From the NCBI GenBank assembly GCA_928085145.1, contig OV725080.1, positions 155,703,136 to 155,767,135 on the forward strand: a stretch of DNA of 64,000 bases. Direction: 5' to 3'. The position numbers and the translations under genes are program-made. The notes below the pieces were generated by a model that saw nothing but the letters and a program-made list of their open reading frames with translations, had not been told where the DNA came from and did no database searches. Source of the stretch: Nezara viridula. Taxonomy: Eukaryota > Arthropoda > Insecta > Hemiptera > Pentatomidae. Positions 23,346-34,469 of this stretch are shown one piece after another; position 1 is the first letter of the stretch, and every line of letters begins with the position of its first letter.

Positions 23346-23469
23346 ATCGAAGAAGAGGATACTGCATCGAAAAATATTGGACACGTGTCCTGGCATTGGT
23401 TCCAATGAGCACTTGGAGCCGTTTTAAATCCGTTATCATAGTATGCAAAAGTTATCTAATTTGTTTGTG

Positions 23470-24119
23470 ATTTTCGAAAAAAAAAATAAGCGGAAATTTT
23501 TACAAAGAAGTTTTTATTTTTCGATAGGTATGAAAATTCGTATATTTTTTTACGAAATACAAATCTCAGTTTTGTTTCTCTTTAAAAAACAATGTATGAA
23601 ACCACTTTACTCCTAGGGTCAATACTAATTGTTTCAATATTGTACTCATACTACAGTTGTATTCCATATATACATAAGTTTGGCCTATATAACCTTGTTA
23701 TTTTAATATTTTAGGGGTGCAGGTCACGCCAAACTGCCAAATATTTTATAAGGCCACATTTTTCTCGATTTTGTGCTCAAATTATCTAACGATTAGAAAA
23801 CAAATGTGTATTTACGAGTTTTCAGTACCTAGTTAAATAGATAAAGTTTACCGATCTTCAGATTGAAAACGTCCCAATCCGAAAATTTTGGTAAATAAAA
23901 TAATTGTAGGTTACGCGAGATAGATTAGATTAGAGGTCACCCGAGGATGATCCTTGGGTGACCTCTGATTTTATATTAAAATTTGGAAAAAATCGGTCCA
24001 GTAGTTTCGGAGAAAATGCTCGGACCGCGGACGGACAAACAAATTTTTATCCGTTTTTCGAATTCTACACATCCTGAAACGTGAAACCTCTAATTTCGAG
24101 AGGGGGTTAAGTTTTTGAA
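23470..24119 (-). repeat. Family A arm and retroposon-like sequence
   Basis: 23690-23935 is the inverse arm of family A (CCTTGTTATTTTAATATTTTAGGGGTGCAGG…). 23960-24060 contains AAATCGGTCCAGTAGTTTCG and GGACGGACAAACAAA, words common in tails of insect RTE-type retroposons. No gene is seen. Confidence 0.5.
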
Positions 24120-24720
24120 TTTTTTGGTCGATCGCAATGGTTGATTATTGAAAATAATAAAACAAAATGCAAACTTTTTGAGTTATTCCCAAATAAATTT
24201 TCATTTCCTCCATAACTTTGTTCCAGAAATTTCGGGAGGATGGGATTATTTTTCGCATGTGAAGGAGAAGAATATCTTCAAAATGAGTGGTCAACACAGG
24301 CGGATCTACGGAGGGGGGGAGAGGAGCTTTCGGGCTGGAGCCCCCCCAAAACGGTAAAATATAACCATGTTTTCCAGAAAAAAAATATTACAAACTATTT
24401 CTTAAAGTATTCTTGTTCCTGTAATTACATTTAATAGGACTTCATTAACCACTTAAACACCATTTCATAAAGGTAGTTAATTTCTTTATTTTTTTTCAAA
24501 TTAATTATTGTTATATGCATATGAAAAAAAAAAATTCATTCGGGCTGAACCTCCCTCCCCAAAATTAAATCCTGGATCCGCTAGTGATGGTCAATCATTG
24601 GATTTGATGAAGAATTTACGAAGTTATGGCGTACCGACAAAAAAACACCTTTTAGAAATAATATATAGAATTAAAAATTTTGGAAATCGTCAAAATGGTT
24701 TTAAAAAACCTCCATAACTG
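24120..24720 (+). repeat. Family E repeat interrupted by a hAT-B MITE
   Basis: 24120-24294 and 24587-24720 together align with the continuous sequence at 55100-55330 (…GGAGAA.AATATCTTCAAAATGAGTGGTCAA | TCATT.GATTTGAT.AAGAATT…). The interruption is the MITE at 24295-24586. Confidence 0.7.
24295..24586. mobile_element. hAT-B MITE with a paralogous empty site
   Basis: A 292-bp element starting CACAGGCGGATCTACGG and ending CTGGATCCGCTAGTG. Flanks GTGGTCAA (24287-24294) and ATGGTCAA (24587-24594) are an 8-bp target duplication with one mismatch. The same host repeat at 55236-55290 has a single GTGGTCAA and no insertion, confirming the boundaries. Confidence 0.85.
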
Positions 24721-25284
24721 GATAATTTAAACAATCTAAAAGCAAAATATTAAATTTTCTGTTCTTTAACCATTTAAATGAGCTTTCTTATTTTTTTTCT
24801 TTGATGCGTCACTTGTTTTTCTTCGCCTTCTTCGGTAATAGCTTATTTTGTACTGTGAAGTATTTTCGATTGTTAAAAATATGATTTACACCATTTTTGG
24901 CTTTAATCTTCTTATTTGAATTTCAGGGTGTCTAAACATGGGCAGGTTAGCAGATAAATATTTTTTTGCCTCATAAATTATAAATACTTTTATACAGGAG
25001 TTATAAACAGGATATTATTGCTCCTGGTTCTTGGAATCGTTACCTGGAGTGGCTAATAAATGGACAGTGCCTCATTGATAATGCCAGGACATTTAGTGTG
25101 GAAGGCTGTGGAAGGGGAGCGAGGCCGTGGGGTCACACCCTGCCACCTTCTACCTCTTAGTCTTAATGGAATCGTCGTACTCTAAAGGCGAATGAGTCGA
25201 TCACTATCTATACGATAGTAATTATCACTACTATATATATATTACAGTAGTAATGCAATATAGTCCGTGCTACAGAACCCTTTT
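24721..25284. other. Intergenic DNA with a GC-richer patch
   Basis: 25020-25190 is richer in G+C (…CCTGGAGTGGCTAATAAATGG…) without a recognisable frame. A family A left end (TAGTCCGTGCTACAGAACCC) lies at 25261-25280. Confidence 0.4.
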
Positions 25285-25405
25285 TATCTAATTATTTTTT
25301 ATTTTATTTCTTAATGATATTTACAACTCTTGAAGGAAGTTAGTCGACTGTTCTACATATCATGGGTGATAAATATTCAGGACGCAGTCTTTTTTTATTT
25401 TTACC

Positions 25406-25439
25406 AACGTTTCAACCCAAACATGTGGGTCATCTTCAG
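25406..25439 (-). ncRNA. Hammerhead-like ribozyme motif in the Penelope 3' region
   Basis: Minus strand: GCC then CUGAAGA, stem II GACCC/GGGUU, GAAACGUU, then GGU. The flanks GCC and GGU can pair as stem I, and the ACGU palindrome can supply stem III between two copies. One extra U follows CUGAAGA. Cleavage would be expected after the final U of GAAACGUU. Confidence 0.55.
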
Positions 25440-26151
25440 GGCTGAAAATGTTTTTTAAAAATTACAATCAGAGATATAATAGTATACGACCGCTAATTAT
25501 AAATAATAAACTATAGTGATTGATGGCACATGAATCTTAACTAATATTGTAATACACATATTAAAATAGTTATACAAACTAAAAATAAAAAATAGTGTAT
25601 ATAATCCATTTATATAAATTTGTAATATTTTCTCTTACTAACCGTGGTTTGAGCACTGAGGTTGTTGAAGTACTGACACATGTTTGGTAAGGTAAGTGAA
25701 AGGGTCGGGGGGAGGATTTCCCAGTTGTCCTTTTTCTGATAGCAAAAAGTAGGTAAACAAGGTTAGAGGGGAAGGAGGGATAACATTTATGGTTGTAGAA
25801 TATACATAATTTGCTGACAAATATTTCAGACGTGTACAATATTTGAGTTATTTCATATCGTTACAGAAATGTGACTATTGACTAGTATTAAAATGAACAT
25901 AAGCAAAAGGTGCCAATTAATATAAATATAGCTTAGTTTGATAGCAAGAATACAAGTGTTAGATGAATAATTTTTATAATAAAGACAATTACAATGTATG
26001 CAGATGATACTTAGGACAACATATTATACAATATTTATCATAATATAAGTTTGTGTTATATTAAGGATTACATAGGCTATTGTTTCAGGAGAGGGAAAAT
26101 ATTTGAATATGTATTGCATTCTTTTCTTTGTCTACTTTATGGTTTACCGGA

Positions 26152-26581
26152 TTATTTTTTTTCCAAATTAATGAATATAGATTCCGATAGTAGTCGTTTT
26201 TGGTGATTGGGAACTGTGGCGAGTATGTTTTTGTTTTCGAAATCAAATGTGTGGTTTAGGGTTATGGCATGTTCCGCTAGTTTTGAGGCAAACGGGTTTC
26301 GTGTGGAGATGCTATATTTGTGTTGATAGATTCGTTTTTTTAAATACTTTTTGGTTTCTCCTGTATAAGAAGGATTGCAGTTTGGGCTAGAGCATGTGAT
26401 ATGGTATACAATATTTGATTGTTGTAGGAGCGGAACGAGATCTTTGAGTTTGGTGTATAGATTTCTTAGTTTACTGTTATTTTTGAAAACTATTTGTAGA
26501 TGGGGAAATTTGGAAGTTATAGCTTTTTTGATTTTTTGAAATAGGACAGGGATGTATGGAATGGATCTATATTTATCACCC
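26152..26581 (-). pseudogene. GIY-YIG endonuclease domain of a Penelope-like element
   Basis: The open frame ends at 26152. After a variable N-terminal part (FPHLQIVFKNNSKLRNLYTK) comes the nuclease core: NIVYHITCSSPNCNPSYTGE, with VYH and YTG standing for the GIY and YIG strands. RIYQHK follows with the conserved arginine, then KLAEHAITLNHTFDF, and finally ESIFINL with the conserved glutamate. The first ten codons of the frame (MYFFNTVVNI, 26613-26584) come from the interrupted jockey tail, so its start is an accident of insertion. The core residues look intact, but without the reverse transcriptase the copy cannot move by itself. Confidence 0.8.
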
Positions 26582-26942
26582 ATGATATTTACAACTGTAT
26601 TAAAGAAATACATTTAGTAAATTGGAACATATAGATATAATGACATGAAACACTTGATAAGAAACCACCCAATGGTAGTACTCTAATAATATGTCTACAT
26701 TAGAAGATCACGGGGCCATCTTCTTTTCAGACGCACCGGAAGGTTATCAGGAATTGAAGAGGAAGCAAGGTTAGAAACGAGAGGGTTGGGATGATTCTGA
26801 TCCTGAGATGATCCTCCTTCATCGACATTACTATCCGCCTTTTACTTTCAAAATGGCGGCCGAAAAACCTGCGTTGCTATAGAATGTAGCGCCTAAGCAA
26901 ATGTACCGATAGAAATATGTAAAATTTAAACAATTTGTAATT

Positions 26943-27290
26943 ACAAGGTGGCCTACAAAGATATTAGATTATTTGGCCAATATAACCTCGTTATTTTGAC
27001 ATTTTAAAGGTGGAGGTCACGCTAAACAGACCAATATTTTTGGAATCCACCTTTTTTTTTTCTACTTTGTGATTATATTTCGGGTGAAAATGAAATGGTC
27101 ATCCATGAGTTTTAGTACCTAATTAAATAGTTTGGCGATCTCCGGATTGAAAATGCGCCAATTCCGAGAATTTTTGTAAATATAATATATGAAGGTTACG
27201 ATGAGATGAAGCTATTTTCGAAATTTCAGGCCGATGTTAATAATTTGATAAAAAGGTGTCTGTACCAAGGACTATAAGAGAAAATATTGA
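26943..27290 (-). repeat. Foldback repeat, family A, mostly right half
   Basis: Runs from GTGGCCTACAAAGATATTAG through the centre CAATATAACCTCGTTATTTTG to the terminal inverse GTACCAAGGACTATA at about 27290. Confidence 0.65.
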
Positions 27291-27472
27291 AATGCTAGTT
27301 TTCAACGGAAATTTTATGGTCTCACGAGTCCAAATAACCAAGTCACAAAATTGTCATTGTGTAAAATCCTAGCAAAAATACGATAAGTTGTCCAAATTGA
27401 ATCGTAAGATAATTTGATCACAAAATCAATAAAAAATGTGGCCTACAAATTTATTGGACGGTTCGGCCTATA

Positions 27473-27917
27473 TACCGTGACAGGCAAAAAATTCCACCCA
27501 CTTGATTTTTTGTGTTTCATGTTTTCATCTAAAAATATTTCTGCTTTGGATTGGTCTATTGTTTTAATGAATAAATAGGTAATCTTTTTATTTGTTTTCA
27601 ATTAGGAATGTTAATATAGAGGACAATAACCCTTAATCCTTAATTCAATGAAATGATTCTAGATTCCAATGTTTACTTTCTGTGGAATCAAAATGTTTAT
27701 TCAGTATCAATAGTTCAGTGCCGTTTCTTGCAGGACATTTCTTAGTCTCCGGCTTTTAATTTTTTCAATATTAAGTTTAAAAATGCCTCTTAGTGCTGAG
27801 GATGTTGCGCGTGGTGTAGCACTTATTGATGATGGACGTTCCATTAGATATACAGAAATATTTTTAGATGAAAACATGGAAAAATCAAGTGGGTGGAATT
27901 TTTTGCCTGTCAGTGTA
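27473..27917 (+). mobile_element. Tc1-type MITE retaining a transposase N-terminus
   Basis: The inverted ends are about 65 bp long and near-identical (TACCGTGACAGGCAAAAAAT and TACACTGACAGGCAAAAAAT), each next to a TA dinucleotide (27471-27472 and 27918-27919). Inside, from 27784, a start codon opens MPLSAEDVARGVALIDDGRS then IRYTE, the first helix-turn-helix segment of Tc1-like transposases. The frame then runs directly into the right terminal repeat, so the catalytic domain has been deleted. It sits in the TATATA centre of a family A copy (27395-27472). Confidence 0.8.
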
Positions 27918-28360
27918 TAATCTCATCGCAACAATATTTCGATTTTTTCTTTTCTTTTTCTTTTTTTAATGATTGCTCGAAGGCAGAGACAAAGTTATTT
28001 AATGCATTAAGCAAAGATTGCAATATGGAGGGCAGGCACATTGTGAAAACAAGTTCATGAAGATCGTTAAGACCGAGAGGAATATGAACGGCAGTGAATA
28101 ATTGTTTTGCTCCGACGGGTTTCGAAACCTCTGTCACGAATCTGTAGGAAATGTCGCGATAAATATCAGAATGCGAAAGGACAGGGCGATTTACATGAAG
28201 CAGCCCAACACAATGAGCGAGCACTATCCAGAATCAAGCCCACGCCATGCTGCCTGCTCTACGCCATGCCTCTCAGCTGTGTGGGTCGGAGGCGAAATTA
28301 AATTAGATAGGCTTTTCGTGCCTGGAATCGTAATAAGCTATTATGTAATCTACCTGTGAA
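27918..28360 (-). other. Unassigned coding-like stretch
   Basis: 28020-28320 is richer in G+C than its surroundings. A minus-strand frame from 28224 reads MLAHCVGLLHVNRPVLSHSD, then RFVTEVSKPVGAKQLFTAVH and LHELVFTMCLPSILQSLLNA. An overlapping plus frame is also open. I recognise no family and cannot decide the strand. It may be a decayed gene or element. Confidence 0.25.
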
Positions 28361-30839
28361 TGAGCTGGAATGTCACAACAATTACAAGTAGAAATTATGA
28401 ATTAAAATAATGGGTGTGTTATATCAACGAATTAGAGTACACGACCTAACGGTAATTATATATCGACACATTTTCAACATAACTACTGATAATCAGGGAA
28501 TATATAAATTATTATTCGATAATATATAAGTAACAATGTAATGGTCCTGGAAAAATCTGGATGAATAAGAAGAATTTTGTCACTGTCACTGGACCTGGGA
28601 ATGGAACAGGTTGTCACTGCTCCAAACGAAGACTCTGTGACATGTCACTGCTCCACCAGTACCATCAAATCCCTATATATATGCGTCACTAAACTCAGCG
28701 CTTTAATCAAAATAGTTGTTTCTATGCAGAAAAAATACCTTCTAATTAATTAAATTTGTCAAAATTAATCAACTAAAAAAAAATAAATAAATTGTGAAAT
28801 GCATCTTACCTTCACTTTCTGCAGGAAGTCAGCAATTTCTTTCTTGAAGTTCACTATCTGCCAAGGTCTTTAAACCCAGCAGATTTCGAAAAAAAAAAAA
28901 AAAAAAAAACCGAATGTTCACGGCGGAAACTAGTAAATTCAAAAATCCACTTGCACAAACACAAAAAATAAACACTTTTAAATATTTCAAATAAATATGC
29001 CGAGCAATAAATTTGAACCTCACCAGAAAAAGTATTTAAAACTAAGCAAGATTCAAATAGGTATATACAAACATGAGATTAAAAAAAAATCAAGTCCACT
29101 GCACTGCAACAACAAGTGGTAAAAATTGATATAATATTATGTTAATATAAAACTCATGCCAAAATAATGGCAAAGTTAAATTAATAATGAAATCGAAATA
29201 CTTATGAAAAACTTCTTCCCATTTGTTAAAAGCAATCCAGTTATGCAACAGTGAAAAATAAAATAAATCAATTGGCTTGAAGATGACATAATGGACGAAA
29301 CGTTGCCATGAAAACAGAAATTATGGAATGAATAAATATGTGATGGAAAAATATCAGCCCAAGTTATTTCAATACCTAAATAAGAATTTTCACACTTCCT
29401 TCGGTTTGAATATGATAAAATTATAAAAAGGATTGATTTGAAGAGAACAAAATCTGAATACAAGAGGCAATGACGTGATGATTGAATATTTTGCAAGAAG
29501 CTAAGAATTGTAATGTTGACAATTCTTAAAATTGAACTGAATAAAATTATAAATAGAATCATTAATATTGATATAACTTATATAATATTTTAATTGTATT
29601 ACCCTCCTCCCTTATTTTATATTATTAAAATATTATCCTAAAAAAATGAACATGAATTGGCAAAAATTGACATTGATTCACAACAGAATATAGGTCTAAA
29701 ACTAAAACAAATGAAGAAAATGTTCAAAAATAGAAGTTAGTTACGTTCATATTTGAACTTAAACTAATAATTCCAATTAAAATTAAATCTATTTAACCAA
29801 TTTTCAGCTTCTTCCAAATTTTCAACTCTCAGACCATTACCTACTGTAGGATTAGATTTTGTGGAACTTGTTAAGTATAGTATCACCATACTAGAATAAT
29901 AATTTATCCAATATTAAAACATATTATAATTGTTTTGTTATTGACAACTATTGATACTCATGATCAAACTGTAAAGCATAAATATCACTTTGTTGATCCA
30001 AAGACATTAGTGAATATATAAAACAATTGAAAGATTACTGGGATCAGCTAAATGAGGAATTAAAAGAAGAAAAGGAATAAATTGAAATTTTCTAGCATCT
30101 TACCTTTCACAATTCATGTGGTGCACTCAACTTAAAGAAAAATATCTGATTTCTCAAGTTTTAGTAGATATAAAAGATTTTTAGTTAGAAATAAATGAAA
30201 ATTAGTGTTGTTTACATAAACACGTTTGTTTTATTTATTGTATTTTAAATAATTTAATCTATAAGAAGTGCTTATTTTGTTCTCTTCTAATTAAGTCTTT
30301 CTCTTAACTTCGCTATTGTTAAATCAATCATCATGTTCAAACAAAAGAATGACAGAAGGGAAAAAAGTGTTATGTTCTTACTTAGAAATTAAATCCTGTA
30401 ATCATATTCGAAACTATATCGAAAATAAATAGAGCAATTTATGTTTCATGGTTGTTGTTAAAGAAAGGCACTAATCACTTAAATAAAAAAAAAAAAAAGA
30501 AGGTAGCCTTGAAGAGAATTGCAAAATAAAATTTAAAACTATGATTAAAATAACAAGAACTTTATGTATCGCCTGATTTAAAAATATCGATTTCTTTTCC
30601 TCCGGTATCAATAATGAGCAATTCTCTTTCTGCCTAAAAAAAATTTAATTAAGATCACACAACTTTATATATTTTGATAGACAGGACTTATTCTTACATG
30701 CCGATAGAAACCAAACCAAGCTATACCAGCTATATCTCTCTATTATTTCTTGATTTGATATATTTCTTAATTCCAAATTATGAACCATGACTGAATAAAG
30801 CTAATTTCATGCTGAGTATATAACAATATTTTAATTAAT
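28361..30839. other. Long AT-rich intergenic region
   Basis: Contains A-runs (28890-28910, 30485-30500) and a degenerate hammerhead-like motif at 29277-29304. Open frames such as 29176-29562 are low-complexity and show no domain. No host gene is supported. Confidence 0.5.
29277..29304 (+). ncRNA. Degenerate hammerhead-like motif
   Basis: TTGGC, then TTGAAGA (C3 changed to T), a short interval, GAAACGTT, then GCCA. The flanks UGGC and GCCA pair perfectly as stem I, but stem II is weak and the core cytosine is lost. Probably an inactive relative. Confidence 0.35.
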
Positions 30840-31222
30840 TTTTTTTTTTTTTTAATTAACGAAATTTACAACTGTAATTAATAATAAATACATCTAGTAA
30901 ATATGAACAAGTAATATGACATGTACAACATGAGGAGAAACTACCCATTGGTAGCACTCCAATTATATTCCTATATTAGAAGGTCCCGAGGCCATCTTCT
31001 TTTTAGACGCCTCGGAGGGTTATCAGGAATAGAAGAGGAAGCAAGGTTGGAAACGAGAGGGTTCGGATGGTTCAGAAGTTTATTATGAAAGGACAGGTAT
31101 CTGGATTGAGCTAAATCGGAAACATATGGTACATTAAGGTCATTATGGATGATTTTATTTGTGACAAAGTAGGGAGCATTAAGGATTTTGGATTGAAGGG
31201 ATTGGATACGAGAGGAATTTTT
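30840..31222 (-). pseudogene. Jockey-like LINE 3' end
   Basis: Matches the minus-strand copy at 59002-59532 over the C-terminal coding region (conceptual …SLQSKILNAPYFVTNKIIH…RYLSFHNKLLNHPNPLVSNL) and 3' UTR, ending in a T-run at 30840-30853 on the plus strand. Internal differences break the frame. Confidence 0.7.
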
Positions 31223-31732
31223 TTAAATAAATAGTTAGTTATCACGGAACATTTAAAATAACAGGAACAATATTATCCAAACCAGATAATTTTTTTTTTT
31301 TTTTTTGCAGCGTAACCTCTTCCATTTTTAAATACATTTTTATTTATGCTCCATCATTGACATTTTGACCCTTAGCCCATCTTCATGGATACTTTTTCTT
31401 TTACAGACAGATTTGATAAATTTAAAACATTCCACTCTTTGTTAAATAATATCCAAAAAATATTCATTTATTTCTTCATCACTTAAAACTGACTAAAAAT
31501 ACATTTTTATTTCTTCTTCAAACCTTGCCAATAGGTCAAATTTAAGAAAATTTTTAAATTTAAGAAAAGGCCATTTTTTTTTTCCCCTCTGGACAAATTA
31601 GATCCATGACTCAAAATAAATAAATGGCTATTTGTCTGGGGAAATGCAATGAGACTATTGCAACAGTATTGACAAATGCACTCCATAAAAATAAATTTTT
31701 AGTAAGTTTTAAGAAAATTAAAAAATAAATGC
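31223..31732. other. Intergenic DNA
   Basis: Low-complexity sequence with T-runs near 31292-31310. No gene is seen. Confidence 0.45.
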
Positions 31733-31862
31733 GGCCTAAAGAAACATGGAGGAGGACTCTAGTGGAGATGCGCTAAATATCAAGACAACTGGCAGAACTT
31801 CGTAGCGGCCCTATGTCCGACCTAAGGGATTTTAGGAACTAATAATAATAATAATAATAAAT
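31733..31862 (+). pseudogene. RTE-like LINE 3' terminus with (TAA)n tail
   Basis: The plus strand reads RPKETWRRTLV in one frame and YQDNWQNFVAALCPT in another, the standard end of RTE-like reverse-transcriptase proteins. A (TAA)n tail follows at 31841-31862. The frame is shifted between the two blocks. Confidence 0.6.
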
Positions 31863-33509
31863 AACTGAATATGTTACGGATAATAGTTGATAAAGAGTGA
31901 AATGTTACAAATTTATTATTTAAGAAAAATATAAAATATTTGGCTTACAGACCAAAATTTCAACAATGGAGCATAGCTATATAAAATTTAATTAAAAAGG
32001 GAAAAAAAACCTGATAATTTGCCGAATAACGCATCTTCATTGTAAATTAACAGTAAACAAGAAATGTTAAATCATATTTTGTAGACATATTGGTATGATG
32101 GCAATATATGTCAGAAAACTATTTATTTAAGAAAAGAAATTATGACAAATGGTATTTTTGTTCAAAGATTCAAAACCATACTACATGATGAAAATGAAGT
32201 TTCATTTATTAGATTTTAATTATAATTAACAAAAATAAGACATATGCCATTGACTTCAAAATGGGCGAAAAAGTTCGAAACTAGTTGCATCATGATTTTT
32301 TAATGAAAATTTAAATATTTTTTGTTAGTGTTATAAATTGTTTTTCTTAAATAAAATAAATATTTAATATTGATATGACCCTTTGGAAATAATATTAGGT
32401 AATTTATGATAAATTAAATCATGGAATTTTACACATATTATATTGTAGGCTAGCAATTTAACGAAAATCGGTATCTTTCTTTTTCCATTATTTGCCCATT
32501 TATGTTTTATCAGATGTTAATTTTATTTTTAAAGATAAAAATATCTTTGGGAAATTTTATGATATTTCAATAATAACAAATAAAGGACATATATACAACA
32601 TAAGCAATGATTAGTCAAGAAAAATGAAATATTTTTTAAACAATAAGAAATAAGTCACTGGCTCCAATGATTTTGTTACTGTTAATTTCTGTAGTGAGAA
32701 AGGATTAGAATTGTTAGTATTTAAAATTTTTAGCCTGAATTAGAATTTAAAGTTTCTTATTTACTCCAATCTAAATAAATATGTATATAAAATAATCATG
32801 TACATTTTGAAACTACAATTCTGGACTGCCTTTCAGAAAAGAAAAAATCAGTTATTACATCAGCATACAATTAAATTAGCAATTTGTCAAATAGCCCCAT
32901 AGAAAAAAATATTCTTACCATTAAAATGTTAATCTGAACTATATTAATAGAATCAACCATCATTAATATTTAATCTAAAACTGTAATTAGGAGCAGTGCA
33001 ATGAACTAATGCAGATGCTTTAAAAAAAAATGGTGGCTGCATACTAGAATTGGCTCCAAAAAACAAAATGCTATCACAATTTAATTATCTCAAATTTAAT
33101 TGATTATCCCATTATAAGAGTTTAAAAAATATCACTTATTGAGAACAATTTATTAATACATTTAAATTATTTTCAAAACGTGGATATATACTACTTTTGA
33201 AATTTTTAATAATTATAATTATTAAGTACCAACCTTACACAACTGAATTATGAACAGAGAACACATTTCTCTATACGCTAATTAAACTAAAAAATATTTA
33301 TTAATGATTGATATTTAAGTGCAACTACGACATTTCTCAAAATTATTAGCCTTATTATCAAATTATGTTATATTGTTTTTTAAAAAAGAAAAATGAACCT
33401 GCAGGAAATTGATTTCTTAACAATTTGTAATGATTAAAAAAATATATTTACTAGAAAAGTTTTTGGAAATAAAATGCTTCTTATAATTTTAATTATGGGA
33501 CCATGCAAC
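31863..33509. other. AT-rich intergenic region
   Basis: No coding stretch, repeat end or RNA motif could be supported. Confidence 0.5.
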
Positions 33510-33910
33510 TATTTATATTATACAGAAATGAGGAGGCAAGTCAAGGCTAGTTCCTAAACTCATCGCTGAGCTCAACGATAACCTCATCAGAACCTTTTTA
33601 CAGGATTGAGCCAGGGATCTCCCAACTATGGCCCTTAATAGCTTCTTTGAATACTTGGTAAACTTAAAAAAAATATTAAATACGTATAATAAATATATAA
33701 AATGTAGTAAATAATCCAAACAAGAGATTACTACAAATATATTGCACCAGTTGTTTCTCTTAGAAAGCAAATATCACAACCGAAATGTCATTGAATAAAA
33801 AAAAATTTTTTTTATTCATCACAATCCAAGGTTCAAAAACTATGGAGACTCCTGGGTTAAACGATGCCATTGATGATATCAGAGCTGAGCTTAGGAACGC
33901 GCCCATTTTA
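33510..33910. mobile_element. Possible hAT-type foldback remnant
   Basis: CAGGGATCTCCCAACTATGG at 33612 (plus) and CAGGAGTCTCCATAGTTTTT at 33854 (minus) face each other and resemble hAT ends. The outer flanks (GTTCCTAAACTCATCGCTGA and GTTCCTAAGCTCAGCTCTGA) are also inverted. The 8-bp flanks agree at only 5 of 8 positions, so the call is tentative. Confidence 0.35.
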
Positions 33911-34469
33911 AGGAAAAGAACCTATTTATTACAAATAAACTTTATAAAGAGTGAAGTGTAGAAAAAATAACATAACTATATAATATACTGTCGCTTACTA
34001 AAAGAAGGTTATTAACATACGAAACTATTTATCAACAGTGTAGTTAAGCTTTTTTTCTTCCTCACTGCAAAAGAAGCTTTGCTATCCTGCAGGAATAGTC
34101 AAAATTGGTCTCTAAATAGAACATTTTCACTCTTGTTTTGCGTTTAACGACACAAGGAACAAAATTGGTTCCGTGTCTGTCTTTAGTCAAATTCATTTGA
34201 CTTAACACCTATTACGATTTTTTTAGTTTCGACTTTTTACTCGACTAAGCGAAGCGACACGATGGTTATCAGGATTACGAGGGGTACCAGGTAGGCACTC
34301 GACTATCACACCAAGTTTAAATATCCATAGATTTCAATTTCACTATCAATCTACCAAGACGTTTAAGAAGATTTGGAAATACATTCCCTTAGGGTGTATA
34401 AGATGGACAACTCTGTAGTCCATATAATTCATTACACGTGAACGTAACTACACTCTGTTATCGGAAGCC
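33911..34469. other. Intergenic DNA
   Basis: No supported gene. A moderately GC-richer interval lies at 34240-34300. Confidence 0.4.

Larger units (their letters stand above)
25329..26581 (-). mobile_element. Penelope-like element, 5'-truncated
   Basis: This insertion holds, in minus-strand order, a GIY-YIG endonuclease coding remnant (26581-26152), about 700 bp of non-coding sequence, and a hammerhead-like motif (25439-25406). A perfect 20-bp inverted repeat marks its margins (25357-25376 and 26569-26588, the latter crossing the edge by 7 bp). A 15-bp direct repeat flanks it. The reverse-transcriptase part is missing. Penelope elements combine a reverse transcriptase with a C-terminal GIY-YIG nuclease. 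Confidence 0.75.
25285..26800 (-). mobile_element. Jockey-like LINE 3' end, split by a Penelope-like insertion
   Basis: 26597-26800 matches the 3' coding end and UTR of the jockey copies at 30840-31222 and 59002-59532 (ATCTTCTTTTCAGACGCACCGG, GAAACGAGAGGGTTGGGATG). Its UTR continues to ATTTACAACT at 26596 and resumes at 25314, running into the T-rich tail at 25285-25313. The 15-bp ATGATATTTACAACT at 25314-25328 and 26582-26596 is the duplicated target of the inserted element. Confidence 0.7.

Noticed and set aside
29176..29562. 128-codon minus-strand frame rich in Ile, Leu and Ser
   Set aside because: Low-complexity AT-rich DNA with no domain, splice context or repeat copy. Similar frames at 16830-17114 and 41657-41938 were dropped for the same reason.
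33513..33770. 85-codon minus frame as a gene
   Set aside because: It spans one arm of a probable foldback element and AT-rich flank. No conserved residues.
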